From Saprospiraceae bacterium (lineage in GTDB: Bacteria > Bacteroidota > Bacteroidia > Chitinophagales > Saprospiraceae): a stretch of DNA of 64,000 bases. Under the pieces are notes generated by a model. That model did not search any database and had not been told where the DNA came from. It was given only the letters and a program-made list of their open reading frames with translations. The stretch lies in NCBI GenBank assembly GCA_016787345.1, contig JAEUUU010000008.1, positions 1 through 64,000 of the forward strand, given 5' to 3'. Positions 9,243 to 17,120 of this stretch are shown in pieces; position 1 is the stretch's first letter; every line of letters starts with the position of its first letter. The position numbers and the translations under genes were made by a program.

Positions 9243-10097
9243 TTAATACAATTCATCTACGCGCATTCGCAAAAACTTGTTGACCACAAACCAGGTGCTC
9301 AGGCCCGAAATCAGGACGCCGAGCACCAGCAGACTGACGTAAATGGCCAGTGCGCTGTTGAGATCCTGCAATTCGCGTATTTCAGGCATCTGGCGTTGTA
9401 CAACCACGGTGCCGAGGATAAGGGCGGCAATGGCTATGACGGCGCTGATGAGGCCGTTCCAGATGCCGCGCCGCAGGTAAGGGCGGCTGATGAACTCCCA
9501 GGAGGCGCCGACCAGTTCCTGATTTTTGATCAGAAAACGGTTGGAATACAGGGCCAGGCGAATGGTATTGTGAATGAGCGTAACGGCGGCAAAGATGAGC
9601 AAAAATCCGAGGGCGAGGGTGATCCAGCCCAGTTTTTCGAGGTTCGGACCGATATTGCCCGTGGTGGCGGCTTCGTAGTACAGCTCGGCGATCATGGTGT
9701 CGGCGCGCAGTTCTTCACGCCAGGCGAGCATGGTATCGGTGTTGGCGTATTCGGCGCGGATATTGAACCGAATGACGTCGCGCATGAGTTCGGGCAGGTC
9801 TTGCAAGAGGCTGGCATCGCCCAGGTCTTCGCGCATGGCGGCGGCGGCCTGTTCGCGGGTCACGAAGGTGACGGTTTCGGGTTTCACAAACGATTTTTCC
9901 CGCACCACGGAAACGATGCGCGACACGTCTTCGGGGCCGGCGTCGTTTTTGAGTTCGAGCCAGATGTCCACTTTTTCCTTGAACAATTGCACCAGCTTGC
10001 GCCCGTGCAGGGCGGTCAGGGCAAAAAAGCCCAGGATGAACAAGACCAGCGCGACGCTGATGATCGCGTACAGGTAGGTAGGTTTGGTTCGTGGCAT
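9243..10097 (-). CDS. ftsX: Cell division protein FtsX (permease-like)
   Basis: 284 aa. One N-terminal helix (about 8-30), a periplasmic domain (about 35-165), then three helices near the C-terminus: the FtsX fold. With the ATPase FtsE it controls peptidoglycan hydrolases at the septum. ftsE is not in the window. It heads the ftsX-DUF3098-uppP unit, and a consensus promoter lies 94 nt upstream. The ATG at 10097 gives the expected short cytoplasmic N-terminus. Confidence 0.92.
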   Translation of the reverse strand: MPRTKPTYLYAIISVALVLFILGFFALTALHGRKLVQLFKEKVDIWLELKNDAGPEDVSRIVSVVREKSFVKPETVTFVTREQAAAAMREDLGDASLLQDLPELMRDVIRFNIRAEYANTDTMLAWREELRADTMIAELYYEAATTGNIGPNLEKLGWITLALGFLLIFAAVTLIHNTIRLALYSNRFLIKNQELVGASWEFISRPYLRRGIWNGLISAVIAIAALILGTVVVQRQMPEIRELQDLNSALAIYVSLLVLGVLISGLSTWFVVNKFLRMRVDELY

Positions 10098-10190
10098 CTG
10101 GTGTGGTGTTGAAGGTCAAAAAAGGCCGTAAGGAGCCCGCCTGTGGCGCTTCGTGCGATTTCTGCGCAAATTTTTCGCCCGCAGGTACGG

Positions 10191-10224
10191 CAAAGGTAGC
10201 CGACGCCGTTTTCTTTGCAGTCAA
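10191..10224 (-). promoter_or_regulatory. Predicted promoter of the ftsX-DUF3098-uppP operon
   Basis: On the minus strand TACCTTTG (10198 to 10191) matches TAnnTTTG, and TTGAC (10223-10219) lies 20 nt upstream as a -33 element. Confidence 0.65.
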
Positions 10225-10240
10225 GACGACCATTTTTTCC

Positions 10241-10819
10241 ATGCAATACCTTTGCCTGATCCTTTCATTTGCCTGGCTGGGCTTTCAGCCCGACGGAAAA
10301 ATCTACTTCACCAACCCTTCCTTCGAAGATACGCCGCGCGAATCGGCCTCTCCCCTGGGCTGGAACTCCGTAACGCCCGGCAGCACCCCCGATATTTTGC
10401 CCGGCCCCTGGGGCGTACAACACAAAGCGCAGGATGGCGCTACCTGCCTGGGTCTTGTAAGCCGCGAAGATGGCACTTCGGAAGACGTCACACAAGCGCT
10501 CCCGGGCATGCTCAAAGCCGGCACCTGCTACACTTTTACCCTTTATCTCTCCCATGCCAAACGCTACGCCGGCTACAACCTGCCGGTGCGGCTCCGCGTG
10601 TGGGGTGGCGCCGGCCGCGATGGCCGCGATCAGTTGCTGGCTGCTTCGCCGCTGATCGACCATGAAGACTGGCGGGTGTACAAATTTCAATTCATTCCCA
10701 ATCGCGACATGCGCGTCATCACCTTCGAGGCGCATTACGGCCCGGGCGTTTTCAAACCCTACAAGGGCAATATTTTGCTGGATAATTGCTCGTACATCGA
10801 GCGATGCGACCGCGCCTGA
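10241..10819 (+). CDS. Secreted protein with carbohydrate-binding-like beta-sandwich
   Basis: 192 aa. A short hydrophobic N-terminus (MQYLCLILSFAWLGF) acts as a signal peptide. The rest looks like a galactose-binding/CBM-type jelly roll: FTNPSFEDTP near the start, a pattern seen at the edge of such domains, then CYTFTLYLSHA and a C-terminal ILLDNCSYIERC. Two Cys pairs could form disulfides. Specific ligand unknown. It is divergent from ftsX and convergent with the ligase gene, with one base between the stops. Confidence 0.7.
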   Translation: MQYLCLILSFAWLGFQPDGKIYFTNPSFEDTPRESASPLGWNSVTPGSTPDILPGPWGVQHKAQDGATCLGLVSREDGTSEDVTQALPGMLKAGTCYTFTLYLSHAKRYAGYNLPVRLRVWGGAGRDGRDQLLAASPLIDHEDWRVYKFQFIPNRDMRVITFEAHYGPGVFKPYKGNILLDNCSYIERCDRA

Positions 10820-10820
10820 G

Positions 10821-12320
10821 TCAGGGCGTGTCGTCAGAATGTTTGCTGTTCCCGAGGTCGATATTGACCAGCATGGCGGCGCACATGAAGAAAAATGACC
10901 CGATTTTGTCCGTTTCCACAAAGTCGTTCATGAGCATGAGCAGGTCGATCAACACAAAACAGAGCAGGGCCGCCAGCAACATGCGGCGCCGGGCAGGGTC
11001 GTGGGTTTGATGGTAGACCTTCTCGCCGCGCAGAATGACGAAAAAGCAGAAGCCGATAAATATCGCTACACCCGGGATGCCTTGTTCCACGGCAGTCATC
11101 AGGTAATAGTTGTGCATACCCGAGCGCTCGGGGTTGTCGCTCACATAGGTTTTAAAACTGCTGACGGTGTAATTTTTATAAAAAAAGTAAAAATTGCCGG
11201 GTCCGAAGCCCAAAATGGGCTTTTCCTGCAACATGGCAGAAGCGGCCACCCAACGGTACACGCGCTCCATGGTGGAAATGTCTTCCAGTTTGGTCGTGGC
11301 TTCCAGCAGGTTGTCGAAGCGGGTGTGAGTGACGGTCTTCTGGTAATCCGGGGCAAATTCCAGCCAGTTGCCGCGCGCGCCCAGCCAGCTGACGAACAGG
11401 GCAATGAGGAATACAAAAGCCGTCAGCGTGGCTTTCATCAGCCGAAGCCGAACCAACCACCGGATGCCGATAGCGGCCACCAGCGCCACGTATGCGGCGC
11501 GGGTGTAGGCAAAATTGATCCCGACAATAAATACGAGAATACCCGCAACAAGCAGCCACCAGGCCATCGACCAGCGCCGGTACCACCAGGTTCCGTACCA
11601 CACGAAAGGCAGGAAAATGGCCAGCAGACAGGCGTACATCACGTGGTTGCGGTAGAAGGGGCCCATCACGAAATTGACCGTCTTGAAGGAAAAGCCACTC
11701 GGGGCGTGACGGACCAGAATGACCAGCACCGTGATCAAAAGCGGCACAAAAAACCACCACAAGAGGTGTTTCCAGGCCCAGGCGCCATCCAGTACGCGGC
11801 CGGCCAGGAAGTAGAAGACGATGATGTACCAACCTTTGGCCAGTAAAAACTTGAAGGAAACGACAAAATCCTCCGACGCGGCAACGCTCACGGCCATCCA
11901 GGCGAGATGAACGAACAGGGCCAGGGTAATCGGGTGGCGGAAGTAGCGCCCGTCGAGACTTCGCCAGTGCTGAATAAACCAGATGACCGAAGCCAGGGTG
12001 AGCAGCCACATCAGCGGCTCAGAGGGAAAATCGGTGCCGAATCCGCCGGGCAGGTCCATTTCCGTGGAGATCGGGATGCAGGCCAGCATCACGAAAAAGA
12101 TGCGCTGGAAATCGACCAGCGCCCACCAGAGGATCAGCAAACCGAATGGAAGCCCGAGTATCCAGAGCCGGTCGAGCCAAACGGCGCACCAGATGGCGGC
12201 CACGCTTGCCAGACTAAATCCTGCCACCAGCGCGCTGCCGGGCCGTTCGCTTGGTACGGCCGCGAGTTTTTCCGCCATCTGGCGAAAAAAACGGAGGGTG
12301 TTGAGCAGGATGGTCGACAT
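10821..12320 (-). CDS. O-antigen ligase / Wzy-like polymerase
   Basis: 499 aa with about 11 hydrophobic segments and one large periplasmic loop, the layout of the Wzy_C / O-antigen ligase family. The conserved loop region includes GFGPGNFYFFYKNY and SGMHNYYLMTAVEQG, with the His of HNYYL expected to be functional. It probably polymerises or transfers surface polysaccharide at the periplasmic face. A GTG start directly after the upstream stop (12335) is also possible. Together with the Wzz-like gene before it, it makes a surface-glycan pair. Confidence 0.82.
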   Translation of the reverse strand: MSTILLNTLRFFRQMAEKLAAVPSERPGSALVAGFSLASVAAIWCAVWLDRLWILGLPFGLLILWWALVDFQRIFFVMLACIPISTEMDLPGGFGTDFPSEPLMWLLTLASVIWFIQHWRSLDGRYFRHPITLALFVHLAWMAVSVAASEDFVVSFKFLLAKGWYIIVFYFLAGRVLDGAWAWKHLLWWFFVPLLITVLVILVRHAPSGFSFKTVNFVMGPFYRNHVMYACLLAIFLPFVWYGTWWYRRWSMAWWLLVAGILVFIVGINFAYTRAAYVALVAAIGIRWLVRLRLMKATLTAFVFLIALFVSWLGARGNWLEFAPDYQKTVTHTRFDNLLEATTKLEDISTMERVYRWVAASAMLQEKPILGFGPGNFYFFYKNYTVSSFKTYVSDNPERSGMHNYYLMTAVEQGIPGVAIFIGFCFFVILRGEKVYHQTHDPARRRMLLAALLCFVLIDLLMLMNDFVETDKIGSFFFMCAAMLVNIDLGNSKHSDDTP

Positions 12321-12335
12321 AACGCGGAACGGCAC

Positions 12336-13448
12336 TCAGTTGGCCCGGATTTGGCCCATTACGCCCCGGTAGTTTTCGGCCAGCAAGGCGGCCAGCAGGG
12401 TAAACAGGAAAGCTGCCACGACCGAGGCGATGACGATGACCGAGCGTTTGGGGCGGCTTTTCACTTGCGGTACCTCGGCGCGTTCCACGGTAAGCAGGGC
12501 GGGAATATCGGTGTTGTAAGAGGCTTTGATGTGGTTGTAGCGCTCCATGTCGTAGCTCAGTTGTTTGCGCGACTGGAAGTGCAGGTCTCTCAGGATGGCA
12601 ACCTGGGGCAAACCCTCGTTGAAGCGGCGAATCGTGAGGTTGTCGCCGCTGTTCAACAGTTGTTTGCGCATTTGCTCGGAGGCGCGGAGTTCCGCCTTGA
12701 TGTATTCGACGGTATCGCGCGGGATGAGCGGGTTGTTTTGTAGAATATCGAGGCGGGCGCGGTTTCTCACTATGCCGGCTTCGGCGAGGGTAAGTTGTTC
12801 GGACAGTTGTTCGCCCTGCGCTTCGGAATCGTAAATGCCGTAACGCGCCTGGATGGTACGCATGCTGTCGCTCAGCAAGACGAGTTCCTCCTGCTTGCGT
12901 TTGATGTTGTCGTTGAAGGCGTCGAGCAGGCGGCGCTGGCTTTCTTTGGTCAGGCTTTGCGCGATGGCATTGATTTGTTCGCGGGCGGCGTTGGCGATAT
13001 CGGCGGCGAGTTTGGGATCGGTATCCTCCATACTCACGACGATGGCGTCGTTTTTGTTTTTTTCAACGGAATACAGCCCGTTGAAGATTTCACGCACTTT
13101 GAAGGCGCCGTCTTTGGAAGTAGAATCGATGCCGTAGTGCTGGTACAATTGAAAACGGGAAATCAGGTAGCCGGCCAGTTCGTTACTGCCGGCAATTTCG
13201 AGCAGCCGGTCCAGTTCGCGGTCGCCGCCGTAGTAATCGGTCACGGCGCTCGAGGCGCCGAACATCAGTTCCGGATTGGAAAGTTGCGGGCTGGTGGGGT
13301 AGAAAGTGGTGGAGGCTTTGTAGTAATTGTCCAGCATCAGGGAGAATCCAACGCTCCCGACGAGGGCCAAAAGACAGATATTTCGAATTGCTTTTCGCCA
13401 CCGGTAAATGGTCTGGAACGTATCAATCAGGTTGTCGCGCTTGTCCAT
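12336..13448 (-). CDS. Wzz/GumC-type polysaccharide chain-length determinant
   Basis: 370 aa. Membrane helices lie near both ends (about 20-42 and 330-352), enclosing a periplasmic domain rich in coiled coil (about 130-290), as in the Wzz family. There is no C-terminal tyrosine kinase, so it is the stand-alone type. It regulates the chain length of exported polysaccharide. The next gene starts within 15 nt of its stop, which supports a shared transcript. The start MDKRDNLIDTF at 13448 fits the family. Confidence 0.85.
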   Translation of the reverse strand: MDKRDNLIDTFQTIYRWRKAIRNICLLALVGSVGFSLMLDNYYKASTTFYPTSPQLSNPELMFGASSAVTDYYGGDRELDRLLEIAGSNELAGYLISRFQLYQHYGIDSTSKDGAFKVREIFNGLYSVEKNKNDAIVVSMEDTDPKLAADIANAAREQINAIAQSLTKESQRRLLDAFNDNIKRKQEELVLLSDSMRTIQARYGIYDSEAQGEQLSEQLTLAEAGIVRNRARLDILQNNPLIPRDTVEYIKAELRASEQMRKQLLNSGDNLTIRRFNEGLPQVAILRDLHFQSRKQLSYDMERYNHIKASYNTDIPALLTVERAEVPQVKSRPKRSVIVIASVVAAFLFTLLAALLAENYRGVMGQIRAN

Positions 13449-13499
13449 GCAGGATGGTTTGTTCGTTTGAAACTGCGGCGGCGTGTCGCCAAAGCGCCG

Positions 13500-13507
13500 C
13501 AAAAGTA
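13500..13507 (-). promoter_or_regulatory. Predicted promoter -7 box TACTTTTG of the wzz-ligase pair
   Basis: TACTTTTG on the minus strand matches TAnnTTTG, 52 nt upstream of the ATG at 13448. No convincing -33 element. Confidence 0.5.
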
Positions 13508-13540
13508 GCAAATTAGCCGTCGGGGGAAGTCCCGGGTTAA

Positions 13541-13579
13541 AAAAGACCGCCCGGCGGGAAGGGAATTCCTGCCGGGCGG
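13541..13579 (-). terminator. Terminator of the TPR gene
   Basis: Stem CCGCCCGGC / GCCGGGCGG followed on the minus strand by TCTTTTTT. A smaller hairpin (TTCCGGC/GCCGGAA) lies just before it at 13584-13602. Confidence 0.8.
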
Positions 13580-13633
13580 AATTTTTCCGGCTTTGCCGGA
13601 AAACGTTTCAGCCGTTTGAAAAGCTGCCTGGGT

Positions 13634-14749
13634 TCAGCGCCATTCTGCCAAAAGGCGTTCGGCTTCTTCGGAGCCCATTTGGGCGGCGGCTTCCAGATCG
13701 CGGGCAAACTCGGGCTTGCCGACCTGGTGTTTGGCGATACCACGATACAACAAGCCGTCAGCGTCGGGCAGGAATTCCCGGCCGGCTTTTATCTCGAGGG
13801 TTTTGTCGAATGCATCGAGAGCGGCGCGGGCGTCGTTGAGTTCCAGCAGGGCTTTGCCCAGGAACCAGGTGGCGCGGCGGCGGCGCACGAAGTTGGGGTC
13901 GTCTTCGTTGAAGTTGCGTTGCAGAAACAGGCGCATTTCCTGTGCCGCTTCGGCGAAGCGTTTGGTCCGGAAGAGGCATTCGCCTTTTCTCAGGCGGGCC
14001 AGCCAATGCAGGGGTTCCAGGGCCAGCGAGCGTTTGACGGCCTGCTCAAAATCGGCCAGCGCACCTTCCCAGTCGTTTTTCAGGGTTTTGACCTTCCCGC
14101 TGCCGTAATAGGGCTCGGGGTTGTAGGGATTGATCGCGATGCTTTTGGTAAAATCGTGCAGGGCGTCGTTGAAATTGCGCAGTTTGTAATTGACGTATCC
14201 GCGGCGCTCGTAGGCCAGGGCGTGGCGCTCGAACTTTTCGATAGCGCGGCTCAGGGCGACGGTTGCTTCTTCTTCCATGCCTTTTTGCTGCACCAGTTCG
14301 CGGCCGCGCAGGTACTCGGCCACGGCTACCTTGTCGGATGCCGGCTCGATCGTCAGATCAAACAGCAGGCGGCCATTGTCGACACCCCAGGCGCGGATAT
14401 GGCCGGCCACGGCAAACTGCGCCACTTCGTCGAGCAGGGCCGTGGTGCTGCGCCAGTGCTTCTCACTGTTCATCAGCGTTTGTTGCGGCACAACCAGGGC
14501 AAATTCTTCGGGCATAAACACCTGTTCGGGCTTGAACAAAATGTCGGCCTTGTAACAGGTCTCCAGACGGGTCAGCCAATGGCGGGAGGCGACGTCGTAG
14601 GTGCGTTGGTTGCCGAATTCAAGCCGGCCTTTGAAGATCAGTTTGAGCGCTTGCATAAAACATCCTGCTGTTGGGTTGCCGGCGGGCGGCAACACAGTGA
14701 AAGTTTCGATCCTTGGGGCGTCTTCACTCGGTTTGACTGGGGGCGGCAT
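13634..14749 (-). CDS. Tetratricopeptide repeat protein
   Basis: 371 aa, no signal peptide. TPR units are visible from about residue 150 to the end, for example AYERRGYVNYKLRNFNDALH, and the repeats AINPYNPEPYYGSGK and YRGIAKHQVGKPEFARDL. The first 130 residues form a separate N-terminal domain I do not recognise. An alternative ATG at 14656 has an AGGA before it; codons before it look coding, so the longer form is kept. Role unknown, probably protein-protein interaction. Confidence 0.75.
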   Translation of the reverse strand: MPPPVKPSEDAPRIETFTVLPPAGNPTAGCFMQALKLIFKGRLEFGNQRTYDVASRHWLTRLETCYKADILFKPEQVFMPEEFALVVPQQTLMNSEKHWRSTTALLDEVAQFAVAGHIRAWGVDNGRLLFDLTIEPASDKVAVAEYLRGRELVQQKGMEEEATVALSRAIEKFERHALAYERRGYVNYKLRNFNDALHDFTKSIAINPYNPEPYYGSGKVKTLKNDWEGALADFEQAVKRSLALEPLHWLARLRKGECLFRTKRFAEAAQEMRLFLQRNFNEDDPNFVRRRRATWFLGKALLELNDARAALDAFDKTLEIKAGREFLPDADGLLYRGIAKHQVGKPEFARDLEAAAQMGSEEAERLLAEWR

Positions 14750-15231
14750 AGGTTATTTCCACGACGACAGGGAGTTTCTCCACGTGTAGTCGGTGAAGTC
14801 GGTACGATTGCGTGTTAGCGTCGGATAATTCCCGGCGGCTAGCCGCGAATTATCAGTGTATTACCCACAAAATCAGAAGATAGAATGGCCCTTTCGAAGA
14901 TCTGAATCCTTCAACACAATGCCGTCCGAAAGGGTTCGCTTTTCCCGGTAACAGGGTGTCAAATATCCGAAACAAAGCCCGGAGCGCCAAACTTAACGTC
15001 GCTTAAATTTTAAAAAAATTATTTGTTTGTAAATGACTGGGAAAATATCATTCGGATAAATCACCGATTCGCATGCCTTTACCCAATAAAGGTTAAGTTT
15101 GACGCTTGCTTTTTTTTAGGCGGGCTTTGCCAAATGCTTGTTTAATTTGCCACACATTTGCTCCTGACCCAAATTGCCGCCAGACCTGCCCGAATTCTAT
15201 TTGTGAAGCTTTTTGTTTAAAACGCCATGCC
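14750..15231. other. Divergent intergenic region, 482 bp
   Basis: No coding frame is supported. It contains the palindrome at 14824-14854 and an AT-rich stretch (15005-15060). It must hold the promoters for the TPR gene and the acyl-CoA ligase, but no exact TAnnTTTG box was found. Confidence 0.6.
14824..14854. repeat. 31-bp two-level palindrome
   Basis: GATAATTC at 14824-14831 pairs with GAATTATC at 14847-14854. The inner GCGGCTAGCCGC (14835-14846) is itself a perfect palindrome. There is no T-run, so an operator or cruciform site is as likely as a terminator. Confidence 0.65.
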
Positions 15232-17058
15232 ATGTCGGAAAAACGTTTGTTTGATTATCTGCACGAACAACTTGCCCATTTTCCCCAGTCCAAAGCCTTC
15301 GGCTGCAAGTCGGCCGACGGCTCCTGGCAGTATTTGTCAACCGCGGAAATAGCCGAACTGGCCAACCGCCTGAGCCTGGGACTTTTGAATGCCGGGTTGA
15401 AACCGGGCGACAAAGTTGCGACGGTCGTCTATCGCACCACGCCGGCCTGGGTTATCCTGGATTTTGCCCTCTCTCAAATCGGGGTGCTCAACGTACCGAT
15501 GTACCCGACCATCAGCGTACGGGAATACGTCTACATCCTCAACGAGGCGGAAGTGCGTTGCTGCTTTGTCGGCGACGGCGACCTTTACGACAAAGTGGCG
15601 CAGGCACGGGAAAAATCGCCCGCCGTGAACGAGGTTTTTACCTTCGATCCGCACCCCTCCGCAAGGCACTGGGAAACTCTCCTGGCGCCGTCCGGTAGCG
15701 ACTTTTCGGCTGTCGAGCAGATCCGAACCACGATCCGCCCCGACGACCTGGCGACCCTGATTTATACCTCCGGCACCACCGGCGACCCCAAAGGCGTCAT
15801 GCTGACCCACCGCAATATCACCTACAACGTGGATACCATGCGGCCGCTTATCCCGCTCGATCCCGGCGACCGTGCCCTGAGTTTTCTGCCGATCAGTCAT
15901 ATTTTCGAACGGGCGGTCGTGTATGCCTACACCGCCTACGGCGCCAGCGTGAGTTTTACCGGCACCGATAACCTGGGCGGTGAAAACGGCGATTTTAAAG
16001 CAATTAAACCGCATTTCTTTACGGCGGTGCCCCGCCTTTTGGAAAAAGTGTACGAACGTATTCTCGAAAAAGGTCTCGAACTGAAGGGGCCGAAACGCGC
16101 CATCTTTTTCTGGGCGCTGGGGCTGACCGACCACTGGGCTTTTGAACAAAATCCCGGCTTTTTGACCGGCCTGCAACGCCGCATTGCCGACCGCCTGGTT
16201 TTTTCCAAATGGCGGGATGCACTGGGCGGACACATTCGCGGCGTGGTGACCGGCGCCAGTCCCTGTCCGCTGAAGATCATGCGTACTTTCAACGCCGCCG
16301 GCATTCCGCTCCGCGAAGGTTACGGGATGAGTGAAGCGGCCCCGGCACTGAGTTTCAGCCGTTACGAATCCAAGGGCGCGCTGCTGGGCACGGTGGGTAC
16401 CTTGCTGGAAGGTGTGGAAGCCTATATCGAGCCGGGCGGCGACTATGGCCCCGGCGAAGGCGAAATCATTGCCACCAGCCCCGGCATCATGCTTGGCTAT
16501 TTCAAACAGCCGGAAAAAACAGCCGAGGTGCTGCGCTTCGACGGGGGCAAACGCTGGCTTTGTACCGGCGATGTGGGCCGCTTCGTCGATGGCCCGGGCG
16601 GAAAAAAATTCCTGCAAATCACCGACCGCAAAAAAGAACTGCTCAAAACCAGCGGCGGCAAATACGTGGCGCCCGCCCCGCTCGAATCGCGCCTGAAAGA
16701 ACACCGCCTCGTCGAACAGGCGATGGTCGTGGGCAATAACCTGAAATTTGTTTCCGCCCTGATCGTGCCGGCCCAGGCCGCCCTGCGCGACTGGTGCGAG
16801 CACCACGAAATCGGGTGGACCACCCTTGCCGAAATGGTGCGTCACCCTCGGGTGCTCGAACGCTACCAAATGCTGCTCGACCGCATCAACCCCGATTTTG
16901 GGCGTGCCGAACAGATCAAAAAATTCGTCCTGCTGCCCGACATCTGGGAGCCGGTCAGAAAGGACGGGGCCGAGGGCGAACTGACGCCGACCCTCAAACT
17001 GAAAAGACGGGTGATCGAAGAGAAGTTTAAAGCGGAGATTGCGGGGATGTACGTTTAG
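15232..17058 (+). CDS. Long-chain fatty acid-CoA ligase (AMP-forming)
   Basis: 608 aa adenylate-forming enzyme that activates fatty acids to acyl-CoA for beta-oxidation or lipid synthesis. The ATP motif is YTSGTTGDPKGVMLTH at about residues 178-193; the second motif is REGYGMSEAAP; CTGDVGRF and DRKKELLKTSGGK form the C-terminal subdomain hinge and catalytic Lys region. It is of the FAA1/FadD15-like type. The start MSEKRLFDYL at 15232 is chosen because upstream codons run through an AT-rich leader. It is transcribed alone; the next gene is convergent. Confidence 0.92.
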   Translation: MSEKRLFDYLHEQLAHFPQSKAFGCKSADGSWQYLSTAEIAELANRLSLGLLNAGLKPGDKVATVVYRTTPAWVILDFALSQIGVLNVPMYPTISVREYVYILNEAEVRCCFVGDGDLYDKVAQAREKSPAVNEVFTFDPHPSARHWETLLAPSGSDFSAVEQIRTTIRPDDLATLIYTSGTTGDPKGVMLTHRNITYNVDTMRPLIPLDPGDRALSFLPISHIFERAVVYAYTAYGASVSFTGTDNLGGENGDFKAIKPHFFTAVPRLLEKVYERILEKGLELKGPKRAIFFWALGLTDHWAFEQNPGFLTGLQRRIADRLVFSKWRDALGGHIRGVVTGASPCPLKIMRTFNAAGIPLREGYGMSEAAPALSFSRYESKGALLGTVGTLLEGVEAYIEPGGDYGPGEGEIIATSPGIMLGYFKQPEKTAEVLRFDGGKRWLCTGDVGRFVDGPGGKKFLQITDRKKELLKTSGGKYVAPAPLESRLKEHRLVEQAMVVGNNLKFVSALIVPAQAALRDWCEHHEIGWTTLAEMVRHPRVLERYQMLLDRINPDFGRAEQIKKFVLLPDIWEPVRKDGAEGELTPTLKLKRRVIEEKFKAEIAGMYV

Positions 17059-17120
17059 GGTTTTGGTTTTTGGGCGTTGGGTTTTGGAAACCCAAAACCC
17101 AACTCCCAACTCCCAAAACC
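17059..17120. terminator. Inverted repeat filling the gap between convergent genes
   Basis: GGTTTTGG / GGGTTTTGG words on the left, and their complements CCCAAAACCC and CCCAAAACC on the right. The array fills the whole 61-bp space between the two stop codons. It can fold as a bidirectional terminator-like hairpin and belongs to the family of word arrays found at other gene borders. Confidence 0.65.
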
